Source: Gammaproteobacteria bacterium (lineage in GTDB: Bacteria > Pseudomonadota > Gammaproteobacteria > Xanthomonadales > SZUA-36). From it: 64,000 nt of DNA. The notes below the pieces were generated by a model. It was not told the origin of the DNA, made no database searches, and worked only from the letters and a program-made list of their open reading frames with translations. This document shows positions 55,546 through 64,000 of this stretch, in pieces (the stretch's first letter is position 1; every line of letters begins with the position of its first letter). A program made the translations under genes and the position numbers. The stretch lies in NCBI GenBank assembly GCA_030426265.1, contig JAUHYP010000008.1:47903-111902 (forward strand), in the 5' to 3' direction.

Positions 55546-56163
55546 TCAGGCCGACGCCGACCGGGCATTCAGGACGAACTGCCGGACCCGGTCCGGGTCC
55601 TTGATGCCGGGACGGGACTCGACGCCGCTGGACACGTCCACGGCCCAGGGCCTGAACCGGCGCACGGCTTCGGCGACGTTGTCGGGCCCCAGTCCGCCGG
55701 CGAGCCAGAGCGGCTTGTCACTGGCCACGCGACGTCCCCAGTCGAAGGTCCGGCCCGTGCCGCCGGCGCCGCCCGGGGCATGCGAATCGAGCAGCAGGCC
55801 GGCGGCATCCGGGAAGGCCGCGACCAGCCCGTCCGGGTCATTGTCCATCATGGAGACGGCCTTGATAAAGGGCAAGCCGAAGCCCGTGCAGAATTCGTTG
55901 TCCTCGTCACCGTGAAACTGCAGCAGGTCCAGTGGCACCTGCGCCAGCACGTCGCGCACGGCATCGGCGCTCGCGTTCATGAACAGGCCGACACGTTGCA
56001 CGCCCGGGGGCGCGGATGCCGCCAGTTCGGCGGCCGCACCGGGCTCGAGGCGCCGTGGGCTGCGCGCGAACACGAAGCCCAGGTAGTCGGCGCCGGCCTC
56101 GACCGCCGCCGTGACATCGACAGCGCGGGTCAGGCCACAGATCTTGACCTTCACTCCTGCCAT
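55546..56163 (-). CDS. trpF: Phosphoribosylanthranilate isomerase
   Basis: Third step of tryptophan synthesis. The 205-residue barrel has VKICGLTRAVDVTAAVEAGADYLGFVFARSPRRL (catalytic Cys in ICGLT), VPLDLLQFHGDED, GLLLDSHAPGG with the catalytic Asp, WLAGGLGPDNV and AVDVSSGVESRPGIKD. I start at the ATG at 56161-56163, where homology begins, 4 bp after the truA stop. In this organism trpF is split from the rest of the trp genes except trpBA. Confidence 0.95.
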   Translation of the reverse strand: MAGVKVKICGLTRAVDVTAAVEAGADYLGFVFARSPRRLEPGAAAELAASAPPGVQRVGLFMNASADAVRDVLAQVPLDLLQFHGDEDNEFCTGFGLPFIKAVSMMDNDPDGLVAAFPDAAGLLLDSHAPGGAGGTGRTFDWGRRVASDKPLWLAGGLGPDNVAEAVRRFRPWAVDVSSGVESRPGIKDPDRVRQFVLNARSASA

Positions 56164-56167
56164 GGGA

Positions 56168-56956
56168 TCAGTCTCCCTCCCGCATCGGGAAGGCCACATC
56201 CCCCGTCGGCAGTCCGAAACGCTCCGGATAGCGCGCCGCGCAGAAATACAGGCCGTCCGGGCTGGCGGTCGCCCCGGCGAGCCGGCGGTCGCGACCCTCC
56301 AGGATTTCCCGGACCCAGTCGACGGCTTGCTCGCCCCGCCCCACCTTCAGCAAGGTGCCCGCGATGTTTCGGACCATGTGATAGAGAAAGCCGTTCGCGG
56401 TGATGTCGACGACCACGCGGTCACCGTCGCGCCGCACGTCGAGCGACTGAACCTCCCGCACCGGGTGGTTGGCGGAACAGCCCGCGGATCGAAAGGCGCT
56501 GAAATCGTGCTCGCCGAGCAGGGCCTGCGCCCCCTCGCGCATTGCCGCCGCATCCAGCGGACGGCGTTCCCAGCAGACCCGTCCGGCGTCCAGGGACGGC
56601 CGTACCCAGCGATTGGCGATGACATAGCGGTAGCTTCGCGCAAGGGCGGAAAAACGGGCGTGAAAATCATCGTCGACCGGTTTCACCCACAGCAGGCACA
56701 CGCCGGGCGGCAGGTTCGAGTTCGCACCGAGAATCCACGACCGCGGCGTCCGTTCCGCCTCCGAATCGAAATGCGCGACCTGGCAGATGGCGTGCACCCC
56801 GGTGTCCGTGCGACCGGCGCAGGCCACGCGAACCGGGTGGTCGGCCACGGCCGCCAGGGCGCTTTCCAGGCTGGCCTGCACCGTCGGCTCCTGACGCTGG
56901 GTCTGCCAGCCGTAGAAACCGCTACCGTCGTATTCGACTCCAATGGCGTAACGCAT
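56168..56956 (-). CDS. truA: tRNA pseudouridine(38-40) synthase TruA
   Basis: Modifies positions 38-40 of tRNA anticodon stems. The 262-residue protein has VEYDGSGFYGWQ, the catalytic Asp51 in CAGRTDTGVHAICQVAHFD, FHARFSALARSYRYVI, HDFSAFRSAGC and NGFLYHMVRNIAGTLLKVGRG. It lies between fimV and trpF, the conserved truA-trpF adjacency of gammaproteobacteria. Confidence 0.97.
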   Translation of the reverse strand: MRYAIGVEYDGSGFYGWQTQRQEPTVQASLESALAAVADHPVRVACAGRTDTGVHAICQVAHFDSEAERTPRSWILGANSNLPPGVCLLWVKPVDDDFHARFSALARSYRYVIANRWVRPSLDAGRVCWERRPLDAAAMREGAQALLGEHDFSAFRSAGCSANHPVREVQSLDVRRDGDRVVVDITANGFLYHMVRNIAGTLLKVGRGEQAVDWVREILEGRDRRLAGATASPDGLYFCAARYPERFGLPTGDVAFPMREGD

Positions 56957-56971
56957 GGGACACCGGCGGGC

Positions 56972-59488
56972 TCAGAGCTCGCTGAGCATGTCCCGGGCTT
57001 CGCGCAACTGCTCGGCATCGCCCTTCGCCATGGCGAGCTCCAGTTGCTCGCGCGCCTTCGCCTCGTCGCCCATGGCCAGGAAGGCGCGGGCCAGGTCCAG
57101 GGCGGCCTCGGCTTCGTCGGCGCCGCCGCCGGCCGGCTGGATGCGTGTCGCCTCCTCGTCTTCCTCTTCCGGGAATACGTCGGGCAGCGTGATGGGCTCC
57201 TTGCGCTCTGAAGCGGGGCCGAGCCGGAGGTAGTCGGGATCGCGCCGTCCGCGCAGGAACAGCACCACGCCGGCCAGCACCAACAGGGCAAAACCGGCCA
57301 GCCACCAGCCGAAGCGGGCGAGGAAGGGCTCCGGCGCGTCGTCAGGCGTGACATCGAGTTCCGGCTCGGGCGTGTCGTCCAGGCGTTCCTCGCGCAGCCG
57401 ATCCTCCATTTCCGCCAGCGTCGTGTCGGCCACGCCCGAGGCGTCCTGGGCATCCTTGCGGGCGAGTTCGGCCTCGAGTTCGGCGATGCGGTCGGCCAGG
57501 TAGGCATTCTCCTGCTGCGCGTTGACCAGTTCTTCCTGGGTGCGCGCCAGTTCCTCGACCACGGTTTCGCCGCTCGACACGCCGGTGTCGCCCGGGTTGC
57601 CCTGGCCCATGGCCTCTTCGGCTTCGCCTTCGGAAGGCGGCACCAGGACCAGGCGGCTGTCTTCGTCGCTGTCGGCCTCTGTGGCCAGCTCGGAATCGGC
57701 CTCGGCCACGCCCTCCATGTCGGTCTCCGCCCCGGGTTCCGCTTCGGTTTCTGGTGACGCGGCCGGGTCCTGGCTGTCCGCAGGACTCGATGGCCCGACG
57801 CCGGCCTGTGCCAGGTTGTCGATGGTGGGCAACTGGTCGGGCGCGGCCGGGGCCGACCAGCGGGCGCGATAACGCTCTTCCTGGCGCTGCACTTCCAGCA
57901 TCGCCTGGCGGGCGTCGAAGGCCAGGGTGTCTTCCCGGTCCGGCATACGCAGGATTTCGCCGGCCCTCATGGCGTTGATGTTGCCGTCGATGAACGCATC
58001 CGGGTTCATCTGCTGCACCGCCAGCATGACCTGGTTGATGCTCGCGCCCTGGTCTTCGGCATAACGGCGCGACAGGCCCCAGAGGGTGTCGCCCTGCTGG
58101 ACGTCGAGAGACGACGGCAGGGGCTGTCCGGCTGTCGGCAGCACGGCGCGAACCACGGGTTCGGGTTCAGGGGTCGCCGTCGGTGCGGCGGGAGGTTCCG
58201 GCGCCTCGGAGGCGGGGACCGCCGCTTCGGAAATCGCTTCCGGACGGGGATACGCCACTTCAGCCACCGCTGCAGGCTCCGGCCCGGGTGACGGCTCGAC
58301 GGCTTCCGCCTCGGCTGCAGACTCCGCCCCGGGTGACGGCTCGACGGCTTCCGCCATCGATTCCTCGCCCGGCGGGACCGTCTCCGCAACCGTTTCCGGC
58401 CCGGACGCCACCGGATCGGCGGCCGGCTCAGCCTCGACGGGGGCGCTGTCGGTCTCCGCGAGCGCCGCCATCGGCTCATCGACCACCGTCTCGTTGACCA
58501 CCGTTGCGTCGGCTGACGTCGCGTCGACCACCGTCTCGTCGACGCTCGCGGACGCAGGACGTTCCTCGATGTCGATCGGAGGCGGCGCATCCGCTGTCGC
58601 GGCCAGGGGCAGTTCCTCGACGGAATCCGGTTCCGGCGCTCGTGTGACGCTGACCGCCTGTTCCGGTTCGTCCATCGGTTCAGGGGTGGACGAGGAAGGC
58701 GTCGGAATCGTCGCTTCGCGTTCCACCTCGTCACCCCCGACGGGTGTGGAAGGCAACGCCGGTTCGCTCGCCGAGGCGGCGACACTCCGGTCCTGGGCCG
58801 GGCGCAGCTCGCCGGGCATTTCGCCGAAATCCTCCTCCCGGGGCGGCGGAACCGGATCGAAGGGCGGTCCCGCATCGGTCACCGTCGTCGACGGTGCATC
58901 CACGGGCTGTGGTTCGTCCGTGGACGTGGTGCGCGTTGCCGGTTGCGTCACGGCGCCGATCTCGGGTTCGCTGGCGCGCGATACCGTTACTCCGGCCGGC
59001 GGCACGGGACGCTGCGACGTCGTGGGCGGCAGGGGTCGCGGCGCATCGAATGCCGGCGGGTCCAGGAACAGCGTGTACTGGCGCAACATGCGTCCGCTCG
59101 ACCACACGACTTCGACCACCAGTTGCACCACGACGTCGTCCATGGGCAGCTGGCTGGTGACACGGATGTGTGGATCCGCGAGGTCGCGGTGGATGGTGAA
59201 CTCCAGGGGCACGGCGATGGCCGAGCGGTTCAGTCCCATGACCTGGAAATCGGCGGGCGAGGCGAGACCGGCGGTGACGGTGGCCATTTCCGCCTCGGAA
59301 CGGGAAATGAGGTCGATGCGCACATCCAGTGGCTGGCGGTGGTAGGAGCGCACCGTGGCCTGGCCAAGGCCCAGGGCCTGGGCCAGGGAAACGAACAGCA
59401 TCGCTGCGATGGCCAGCACGGCCACTGCGGCCCGGCGCGCCGCCCTTCCCCTGGATCGGCGCCGTGCTTCGCGGATCAAACCCGTCAT
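56972..59488 (-). CDS. fimV: FimV/HubP-family polar landmark protein
   Basis: Inner-membrane protein that marks cell poles and supports type IV pilus and flagellar positioning. The 838-residue product has a signal segment (about 18-40), a FimV N-terminal domain (ALGLGQATVRSYHRQPLDVRIDLIS), a long acidic Ala/Glu/Pro linker, a LysM domain (about 463-515, QQGDTLWGLSRRYAEDQGASINQVM), a coiled coil (about 640-670), a membrane helix (about 725-745) and the FimV C-terminal domain (EAALDLARAFLAMGDEAKAREQLELAM). The linker contains two 45-nt period duplications. The start ATG is 59488. Confidence 0.93.
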   Translation of the reverse strand: MTGLIREARRRSRGRAARRAAVAVLAIAAMLFVSLAQALGLGQATVRSYHRQPLDVRIDLISRSEAEMATVTAGLASPADFQVMGLNRSAIAVPLEFTIHRDLADPHIRVTSQLPMDDVVVQLVVEVVWSSGRMLRQYTLFLDPPAFDAPRPLPPTTSQRPVPPAGVTVSRASEPEIGAVTQPATRTTSTDEPQPVDAPSTTVTDAGPPFDPVPPPREEDFGEMPGELRPAQDRSVAASASEPALPSTPVGGDEVEREATIPTPSSSTPEPMDEPEQAVSVTRAPEPDSVEELPLAATADAPPPIDIEERPASASVDETVVDATSADATVVNETVVDEPMAALAETDSAPVEAEPAADPVASGPETVAETVPPGEESMAEAVEPSPGAESAAEAEAVEPSPGPEPAAVAEVAYPRPEAISEAAVPASEAPEPPAAPTATPEPEPVVRAVLPTAGQPLPSSLDVQQGDTLWGLSRRYAEDQGASINQVMLAVQQMNPDAFIDGNINAMRAGEILRMPDREDTLAFDARQAMLEVQRQEERYRARWSAPAAPDQLPTIDNLAQAGVGPSSPADSQDPAASPETEAEPGAETDMEGVAEADSELATEADSDEDSRLVLVPPSEGEAEEAMGQGNPGDTGVSSGETVVEELARTQEELVNAQQENAYLADRIAELEAELARKDAQDASGVADTTLAEMEDRLREERLDDTPEPELDVTPDDAPEPFLARFGWWLAGFALLVLAGVVLFLRGRRDPDYLRLGPASERKEPITLPDVFPEEEDEEATRIQPAGGGADEAEAALDLARAFLAMGDEAKAREQLELAMAKGDAEQLREARDMLSEL
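58283..58355. repeat. Perfect 28-bp direct repeat in the fimV linker (45-nt period)
   Basis: Identical 28-bp copies lie at 58283-58310 and 58328-58355. Start-to-start spacing is 45 nt, so the reading frame is kept (15 codons), giving two AEAVEPSPG-type peptide copies. Confidence 0.95.
58481..58539. repeat. Second 45-nt period repeat in the fimV linker
   Basis: GACCACCGTCTCGT occurs at 58481-58494 and 58526-58539, again exactly 45 nt apart. In the protein it gives the ETVVDE/ETVVDA pair around ATSADATVVN. Confidence 0.85.
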
Positions 59489-59575
59489 TTTTTTCTCACC
59501 CTCCCGGTGATCGGTTTTCTTCGAGTTTTCCTCGAGAAGTCCTCAATTTTTCTCGGGGTCCCGTCTGGCGGCAGT

Positions 59576-60637
59576 TTACGACCCGGCGGCAACGGGCGCC
59601 ACAGCCCCCCGGGCGCCACCGGCTTCCAGAGCCTGCAGGATCTGCACCGCGTTCAGGGCAGCGCCCTTGCGGACGTTGTCCGACACCACCCACAGGTCGA
59701 TCCCGTTCGGGTGGCTGAGGTCCTTGCGCAGGCGGCCGACCCACACTTCGTCGCGACCGCCGGCATGGCGGCTGGGCGTGGGAATCTCGGACAGGTCCTC
59801 GTCGCCCACCAGGCGCACGCCCGGGGCGTTCGCCAGCAGTTCGCGAACGGCGTCGAGTTCGGCGTGTTCGCGCGTTTCCAGGTGCACCGCCTCGGAATGG
59901 CCGAAGAAGACCGGCACGCGCACGGCCGTGGCGTTCACCATCACCTGGTCGTCCTCGAGAATCTTGCGCGTCTCCCAGTGCATCTTCATTTCTTCGCGCG
60001 TGTAGCCGTTGTCCTGCATCTTGTCGATGGCCGGCAGCACATTGAACGCGATGGGCTGCGTGAAGGCCTTCGGCTCCACCGAGCGGCCGTTCAGCCGGTC
60101 GGCGGTCTGGCGCGCCAGCTCGTCCAGGCCCTTGCGCCCCGCGCCGGAGACCGACTGGTAGGTGGCGACATTGACCCGGGTCACGCCAAAGGCGCGGTGA
60201 ATGGGCGCCAGCGCGACCACCATCTGGATGGTCGAACAGTTCGGGTTGGCGATCAGCGCGCCGGGGCCCAGGCCCTCCAGGCGGTGTCCGTTCACCTCGG
60301 GCACGACCAGGGGAAACTCGTCCCGGTAGCGAAACTCGGAGGTGTTGTCGATAACCATGGCCCCGGCGGCACAGGCGCGCGGCGCGTGCTCGGCGCTGAC
60401 GGAACCGCCGGCGGAGAACAGGGCGTAGTCCACGCCGCTGAAATCGAAATCGTCGAGGACCTCCACGTCGAGTTCCTTCGAACCGAACTCGACGGTCTTG
60501 CCCAGGGAGCCGGCGCTCGCGAGCGCGTGGACCTTGATCTTCGTGCCGAGGCGTTCGGCCAGGATGTCCAGCATGGCTTCGCCGACGGCGCCGGTGGCGC
60601 CGACGACCGCGACAACGGGGGGTGTTGCGGGGTTCAT
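59576..60637 (-). CDS. asd: Aspartate-semialdehyde dehydrogenase
   Basis: Makes aspartate semialdehyde for Lys, Met, Thr and diaminopimelate. The 353-residue protein has the NADP site [16 protein letters not shown] (11-26), the catalytic Cys134 in [35 protein letters not shown] and [13 protein letters not shown]. Its ATG overlaps the aroC stop (60634-60637). An 87-bp gap separates it from fimV; it includes small inverted repeats but no clear terminator. Confidence 0.97.
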   Translation of the reverse strand: MNPATPPVVAVVGATGAVGEAMLDILAERLGTKIKVHALASAGSLGKTVEFGSKELDVEVLDDFDFSGVDYALFSAGGSVSAEHAPRACAAGAMVIDNTSEFRYRDEFPLVVPEVNGHRLEGLGPGALIANPNCSTIQMVVALAPIHRAFGVTRVNVATYQSVSGAGRKGLDELARQTADRLNGRSVEPKAFTQPIAFNVLPAIDKMQDNGYTREEMKMHWETRKILEDDQVMVNATAVRVPVFFGHSEAVHLETREHAELDAVRELLANAPGVRLVGDEDLSEIPTPSRHAGGRDEVWVGRLRKDLSHPNGIDLWVVSDNVRKGAALNAVQILQALEAGGARGAVAPVAAGS

Positions 60638-61698
60638 GTTCCGATCTGTCCTCTGTGTCTCAATACGTGGTCCATGAGCGTCAGGGCCATCATGGCCTCG
60701 ACGATGGGGGTCGCGCGGATGCCCACGCAGGGGTCGTGACGGCCGGTGGTGACCACCTCGATCTCGTTGCCGTCGGCGTCGATCGAACGGCAGGGAATGC
60801 GCAGGCTCGAAGTCGGCTTGAAGGCGACGGAGACCACCACCTCCTGGCCGCTGGAGATGCCGCCCAGGATGCCCCCGGCATGGTTGCCGAGGAAACCCTC
60901 CTTCGTGATCTCGTCGCGGTGCTCGGTGCCCTTCTGGGCGACGCTGGCGAAGCCGGCGCCGATCTCCACGCCCTTGGTGGCATTGATGCTCATCATGGCC
61001 GAGGCGAGATCGGCGTCCAGTTTGCCGTAGACGGGCTCGCCCAGGCCCGCCGGAACGTTCCAGGCCCGGCAGTTGACGCGCGCGCCGACGGAATCGCCGG
61101 ATTTGCGCAGGGCGTCCATGTAGGCCTCGAGCTCCGGCACGATGGCCGTGGAGGGCACGAAGAACGGACTGTCGTCAACCACGGCCCAGTCGCCGTCAGC
61201 GTCCGTGCGGATGGGGCCCAGTTCGGCCAGCCAGCCCTGGATGCCGATGTCCAGTTCCTGCTTCAGCCATTTGCGCGCGATGGCGCCGGCGGCCACGCGC
61301 ACGGTGGTCTCGCGCGCCGAGGAACGCCCACCGCCGCGGTAGTCGCGGATACCGTACTTGGCGTCATAGGTGAAATCCGCGTGCCCGGGCCGGTACTGGC
61401 GGGCGATGGCCGAGTAGTCCTTCGAGCGCGCGTCGGTGTTCTCGATGAAGAGGGAGATCGGCGTGCCCGTGGTGCGGCCCTCGAACACGCCGGAAAGGAT
61501 CCTGACGTCGTCCTTTTCGCGGCGCTGGGAGGTGTGGCGTGAACGGCCCGTGGCGCGCCGTGCGACCTCGACGCGGATCTCTTCCTCGTCGATTTCCAGG
61601 CCGGGTGGACAGCCGTCCAGCACGCAGCCGATGGCCGGCCCGTGGCTCTCACCCCAGGTGGTCAGGCGCAGGGCGCGCCCAAAGGTGTTAAACGACAT
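60634..61698 (-). CDS. aroC: Chorismate synthase
   Basis: Last step of the shikimate pathway, FMN dependent. The 354-residue protein has [93 protein letters not shown] and [15 protein letters not shown]. The ATG at 61696-61698 lies in an 11-bp overlap with prmB. It is a partner of aroA and pheA, encoded 25 kb away in this window. Confidence 0.97.
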   Translation of the reverse strand: MSFNTFGRALRLTTWGESHGPAIGCVLDGCPPGLEIDEEEIRVEVARRATGRSRHTSQRREKDDVRILSGVFEGRTTGTPISLFIENTDARSKDYSAIARQYRPGHADFTYDAKYGIRDYRGGGRSSARETTVRVAAGAIARKWLKQELDIGIQGWLAELGPIRTDADGDWAVVDDSPFFVPSTAIVPELEAYMDALRKSGDSVGARVNCRAWNVPAGLGEPVYGKLDADLASAMMSINATKGVEIGAGFASVAQKGTEHRDEITKEGFLGNHAGGILGGISSGQEVVVSVAFKPTSSLRIPCRSIDADGNEIEVVTTGRHDPCVGIRATPIVEAMMALTLMDHVLRHRGQIGT

Positions 61699-62617
61699 GT
61701 CCCCGTTGCTCCAGCGCCGCGTCCACGTGCGGCCGCGCCGCCTCCAGTTGTTCACGGTCCATTGTAAAGACCCCGGACCCGCCGTGCTCGAATTCGATCC
61801 AGGTGAAGGGCACCGACTCGAGCACCGCCTGGAGGCGCCCCTCGCTTTCCCCCACTTCGCAGACCAGCAGGCCGCCGGGGGACATCGCCGCCGGCGCGTC
61901 GCGCAGGATGCGCAGGGGAATGTCCAGCCCGTCCTCGCCCGACACCAGGCCCATGGACGGCTCGTGGGCGTATTCCTCGGGCAAGGCCTCGACACGGGCC
62001 GTCGGCACATAAGGCGGATTGCTCACCACCAGGTCGTAGGGGGCGCCGGCGGTGCGCGGCGGCAACGCGTCGAACAGGTCCGAACGCAGCACGCGCACGC
62101 GCTCCCCGAGCCCGTGCCGCGCCACGTTGCGGTGCGCCACGGCCAGGGCCTCTTCGCTGAGGTCCGACGCGTCGACCTGCACACCGGGCAGGTGGTGCGC
62201 CATGGCGATCGCGATGCAGCCGCTACCCGTGCACAGGTCCAGGGCATGCCGGGGCTCGCGTCCACCCAGCCAGGGCTGGAAGCCGTCCTGGATGAGTTCC
62301 GCCAGGGGTGAGCGTGGCACCAGCACGCCGGGACCGACTTCGAACAGGAGTCCGCAGAACCAGGCTTCACCGAGCAGGTAGGCCAGGGGCTGGCGGGTGC
62401 CGATGCGGCGCTCGAGCAGGAGGCGGATGGCGGCTGCGCGGTCGTCCGGTACGGGCCGTGACCAGTCGCCGTACGGGCGGGTCGGATCCTCGCCAAGGGC
62501 GTGGAGCACCAGCCAACTGGCCTCGTCCCAGGCATTGTCCGTGCCATGCCCGAAATACAGGCCGGCCTCGTCCATGCGCGCCGCGCATCGGCGCACCCAG
62601 ATCTCGACGCTCTCCAT
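61688..62617 (-). CDS. prmB: Ribosomal protein L3 N5-glutamine methyltransferase
   Basis: SAM-dependent methyltransferase acting on Gln of ribosomal protein L3. The 309-residue protein has a helical N-terminal part, the SAM motif [15 protein letters not shown] (125-139) and the glutamine-binding NPPY (200-203, [10 protein letters not shown]). The VRR start and [19 protein letters not shown] are typical for PrmB rather than PrmC, and the prmB-aroC order supports it. The ATG at 62617 has AAGGAG about 12 nt upstream. It diverges from psd. Confidence 0.93.
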   Translation of the reverse strand: MESVEIWVRRCAARMDEAGLYFGHGTDNAWDEASWLVLHALGEDPTRPYGDWSRPVPDDRAAAIRLLLERRIGTRQPLAYLLGEAWFCGLLFEVGPGVLVPRSPLAELIQDGFQPWLGGREPRHALDLCTGSGCIAIAMAHHLPGVQVDASDLSEEALAVAHRNVARHGLGERVRVLRSDLFDALPPRTAGAPYDLVVSNPPYVPTARVEALPEEYAHEPSMGLVSGEDGLDIPLRILRDAPAAMSPGGLLVCEVGESEGRLQAVLESVPFTWIEFEHGGSGVFTMDREQLEAARPHVDAALEQRGHVV

Positions 62618-62660
62618 GGCGCAGCGCGGCTCCTTTTCGGACGTGCAGGGGTTGGCGGGC

Positions 62661-62668
62661 AGTATAAT
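62661..62668. promoter_or_regulatory. Overlapping divergent -10 elements, psd (+) and prmB (-)
   Basis: Forward strand: TATAAT at 62663-62668. Reverse strand: TATACT over 62666-62661. They share four bases in the 87-bp gap between divergent psd and prmB. Neither has a strong -35; the forward one is about 37 bp before psd. Confidence 0.45.
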
Positions 62669-62704
62669 CCACCCTCCCCCGCACCGGGACCGAGTTGACG
62701 CCCC

Positions 62705-63583
62705 ATGCCCCCCTGGATCGAACACATGCTCGCCGGCCTGCAGTCGGTACTGCCCCAGCGCTCGCTGACCGCCGCCGTGCACTGGCTGATGCGCCGCGAA
62801 ACACCGTGGCTGAAGAACGCCCTGATCCAGGGCGTCGGCAACTCGGTCGGCGTGAACTTCGAAGAGGCGCGCAGTGCCGACCCGGACGATTACCGCCACT
62901 TCAACGAATTCTTCACCCGGGAACTCAAGCCCGGCGCCCGTCCGCTGGACCCGGACCCCAGCGCCCTGCTCTGCCCCTGCGACGGTCGGGTCAGCGAATG
63001 GGGCGCGATGCAGGCGGGACGCATCTACCAGGCCAAGGGCCACGACTACAGCCTGTCGGCCCTGCTGGCGGACGACCCGGCCTGCGCGGCCCTGCGCGGC
63101 GGCACCTTCTGGACCCTGTACCTGTCGCCCAAGGACTACCACCGCGTGCACATGCCCGTGACCGGAATGCTCGAGCGCATGACCTACGTGCCCGGCAAGC
63201 TGTACAGCGTGGCCCCCTACACGGTGCGCCGCGTGCCCGGACTGTTCGCCCTCAACGAGCGTGTCGTGAGCATTTTCGACACCGAGTTCGGACCGATGGC
63301 CGTGGTTCTGGTCGGCGCCATGTTGGTCGGCAGCATGGATACCGTGTGGGCGGGAACCATCACCCCGGCGAAGGAACGTGTCATCGCGCGGCACCGGTAT
63401 GCGCCGGGTGAGGTCACGCTTGGGCGCGGCGAGGAAATGGGACGATTCAACATGGGATCCACCGTGATCCTCGCCCTGCCCCCCGGCGCCGTCACCCCCG
63501 ACCACGAAGGCCTCCCCACCCCCGGCGACCCCGTCCGCCTCGGCCAGCGCCTGGCGACCCTCACCACCTCGGACGACGCCTGA
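62705..63583 (+). CDS. psd: Phosphatidylserine decarboxylase proenzyme
   Basis: Makes phosphatidylethanolamine at the inner membrane, using a pyruvoyl group made by self-cleavage. The 292-residue proenzyme has the conserved PCDGRVSEWG, YLSPKDYHRVHMP (catalytic His), FALNERVV and the cleavage site MGST (Gly251-Ser252, more often LGST), which yields the small alpha subunit of about 41 residues. It diverges from prmB. Start ATG at 62705; the first residues (MPPWIEHMLAGLQSVLPQ) are typical. Confidence 0.96.
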   Translation: MPPWIEHMLAGLQSVLPQRSLTAAVHWLMRRETPWLKNALIQGVGNSVGVNFEEARSADPDDYRHFNEFFTRELKPGARPLDPDPSALLCPCDGRVSEWGAMQAGRIYQAKGHDYSLSALLADDPACAALRGGTFWTLYLSPKDYHRVHMPVTGMLERMTYVPGKLYSVAPYTVRRVPGLFALNERVVSIFDTEFGPMAVVLVGAMLVGSMDTVWAGTITPAKERVIARHRYAPGEVTLGRGEEMGRFNMGSTVILALPPGAVTPDHEGLPTPGDPVRLGQRLATLTTSDDA

Positions 63584-63646
63584 CGCAGGACGTCTGGCGG
63601 GGGCCCCGTGCGGGCGGCCCCACCAAGCGGAAGGGCAGGCAATGAA

Positions 63647-63691
63647 GGCATTGCGGTTTTCGCGCAGCGAAAGAAGCGAAGCCGGAATGCC
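63647..63691 (+). other. Imperfect inverted repeat after psd
   Basis: GGCATT (63647-63652) pairs with AATGCC (63686-63691), and CGGTTTTCGC (63654-63663) with GCGAAGCCG (63676-63684) with one bulged T and one G-T pair, around a 12-nt loop. It has no T-run. It may be a folded RNA element at the end of psd transcripts or an interspersed repeat. The rest of the 219-bp gap before the next gene shows no other feature. Confidence 0.5.
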
Positions 63692-63802
63692 GTCGCCCGT
63701 GAGAGAGGGGAGCCAAAGGCCAACGGGCCGAGTCAGGTGCAGGGGGGTCAGGGTATGGGGCGTCCCTACGCTGGGCTGTCGAACAGGGGCTAGAATCAGG
63801 GA

Positions 63803-64000
63803 ATGATGATTCGAACAGTTGGTTTGGCCCTGGCGATGCTCGCGTCGGGCGCGGGGTGGGCGCAGGAGCCGGAAGCGGAGGCGTTGCCGGCGGTGAGCCT
63901 GTCGGACCTGGCGGCGGAGGCGGACCTGGTGGCGCTGGTGCAGGTGCTGGATACCGATTACGAGTACGCGCGGGATTATCCGATCGGCGGCACGGCGTTT
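63803..64000 (+). CDS. Secreted protein of unknown function, N-terminal part (cut by window)
   Basis: Only 66 residues are visible. A clear signal peptide (RTVGLALAMLASGAGWAQ, cleavage after about residue 20) leads into an acidic Ala/Glu/Leu-rich region (ALPAVSLSDLAAEADLVALVQVLD). The frame runs to the window end. Two adjacent ATGs exist; AGGGA lies 3 nt before the second (63806) and directly abuts the first, so the second may be the true start. A TAGAAT (63791-63796) lies so close that a transcript from it would be nearly leaderless. Family not recognised. Confidence 0.75.
   Translation, partial: MMIRTVGLALAMLASGAGWAQEPEAEALPAVSLSDLAAEADLVALVQVLDTDYEYARDYPIGGTAF

Noticed and set aside
63642..63806. 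A 54-codon open frame between psd and the last gene
   Set aside because: It is Arg/Gly-rich, overlaps the inverted repeat, lacks a ribosome-binding site and has no recognisable homology.

Overview
The window is a gene-dense, G+C-rich (about two thirds by eye) chromosomal segment of a gammaproteobacterium. Blocks with classic gammaproteobacterial order show this: pheA-hisC-aroA-cmk-rpsA-ihfB-lapA-lapB, and prmB-aroC-asd-fimV-truA-trpF-trpB-trpA-accD-folC-dedD-cvpA-purF. FadE-type acyl-CoA dehydrogenase, LexA with a CTG-N10-CAG box, and ImuA/ImuB/DnaE2 fit the same group. I cannot fix family or genus; the fatty-alcohol/wax-ester genes recall Marinobacter- or Alcanivorax-like oil and marine bacteria. 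No rRNA, complete tRNA, insertion sequence, prophage or CRISPR array was seen.

Layout. 1-4203: ndk (partial), fadE and a patatin. 4417-9075: MoxR, DUF58 protein, TgpA-like transglutaminase and a coupled Slp lipoprotein. 9214-12256: DUF2461, LemA, DUF2207. 12372-15266: SOS operon lexA-imuA-imuB, whose polymerase partner dnaE2 lies at 21492-24698 under its own LexA box. Between them are gpmA, a DUF502 membrane protein and a five-gene reverse-strand pantothenate/CoA operon (DUF2520 reductase-like gene, panB, panC, coaBC, coaX) joined by 4-bp overlaps. 25080-25735: two tandem monohaem cytochromes c. 25775-39186: a long reverse-strand run from pheA through rpsA, ihfB, lapAB and envelope-polysaccharide genes to galU, an esterase and nfuA.

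39338-47903 is the most distinctive part. It holds a PHA-granule-type small protein, a helical unknown, a second patatin, a two-domain fatty acyl-CoA reductase of the fatty-alcohol-forming type, an acyl-CoA-binding protein, a TetR regulator, a phasin, a TPR protein and a wax ester synthase/DGAT. With no PHA synthase in view, I read this as a neutral-lipid (probably wax ester) synthesis, granule-coating and turnover locus. Acyl-CoA would be buffered by the binding protein, reduced to fatty alcohol, esterified by the synthase, coated by phasin and perhaps mobilised by the patatin.

47930-62617 is the purF-to-prmB block, all on the reverse strand, with the wax ester synthase at its downstream end. 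psd and a partial secreted protein close the window on the forward strand. Very tight gene packing, repeated ATGA/GTGA/TTGA stop-start overlaps and several GTG/TTG starts are general features here.
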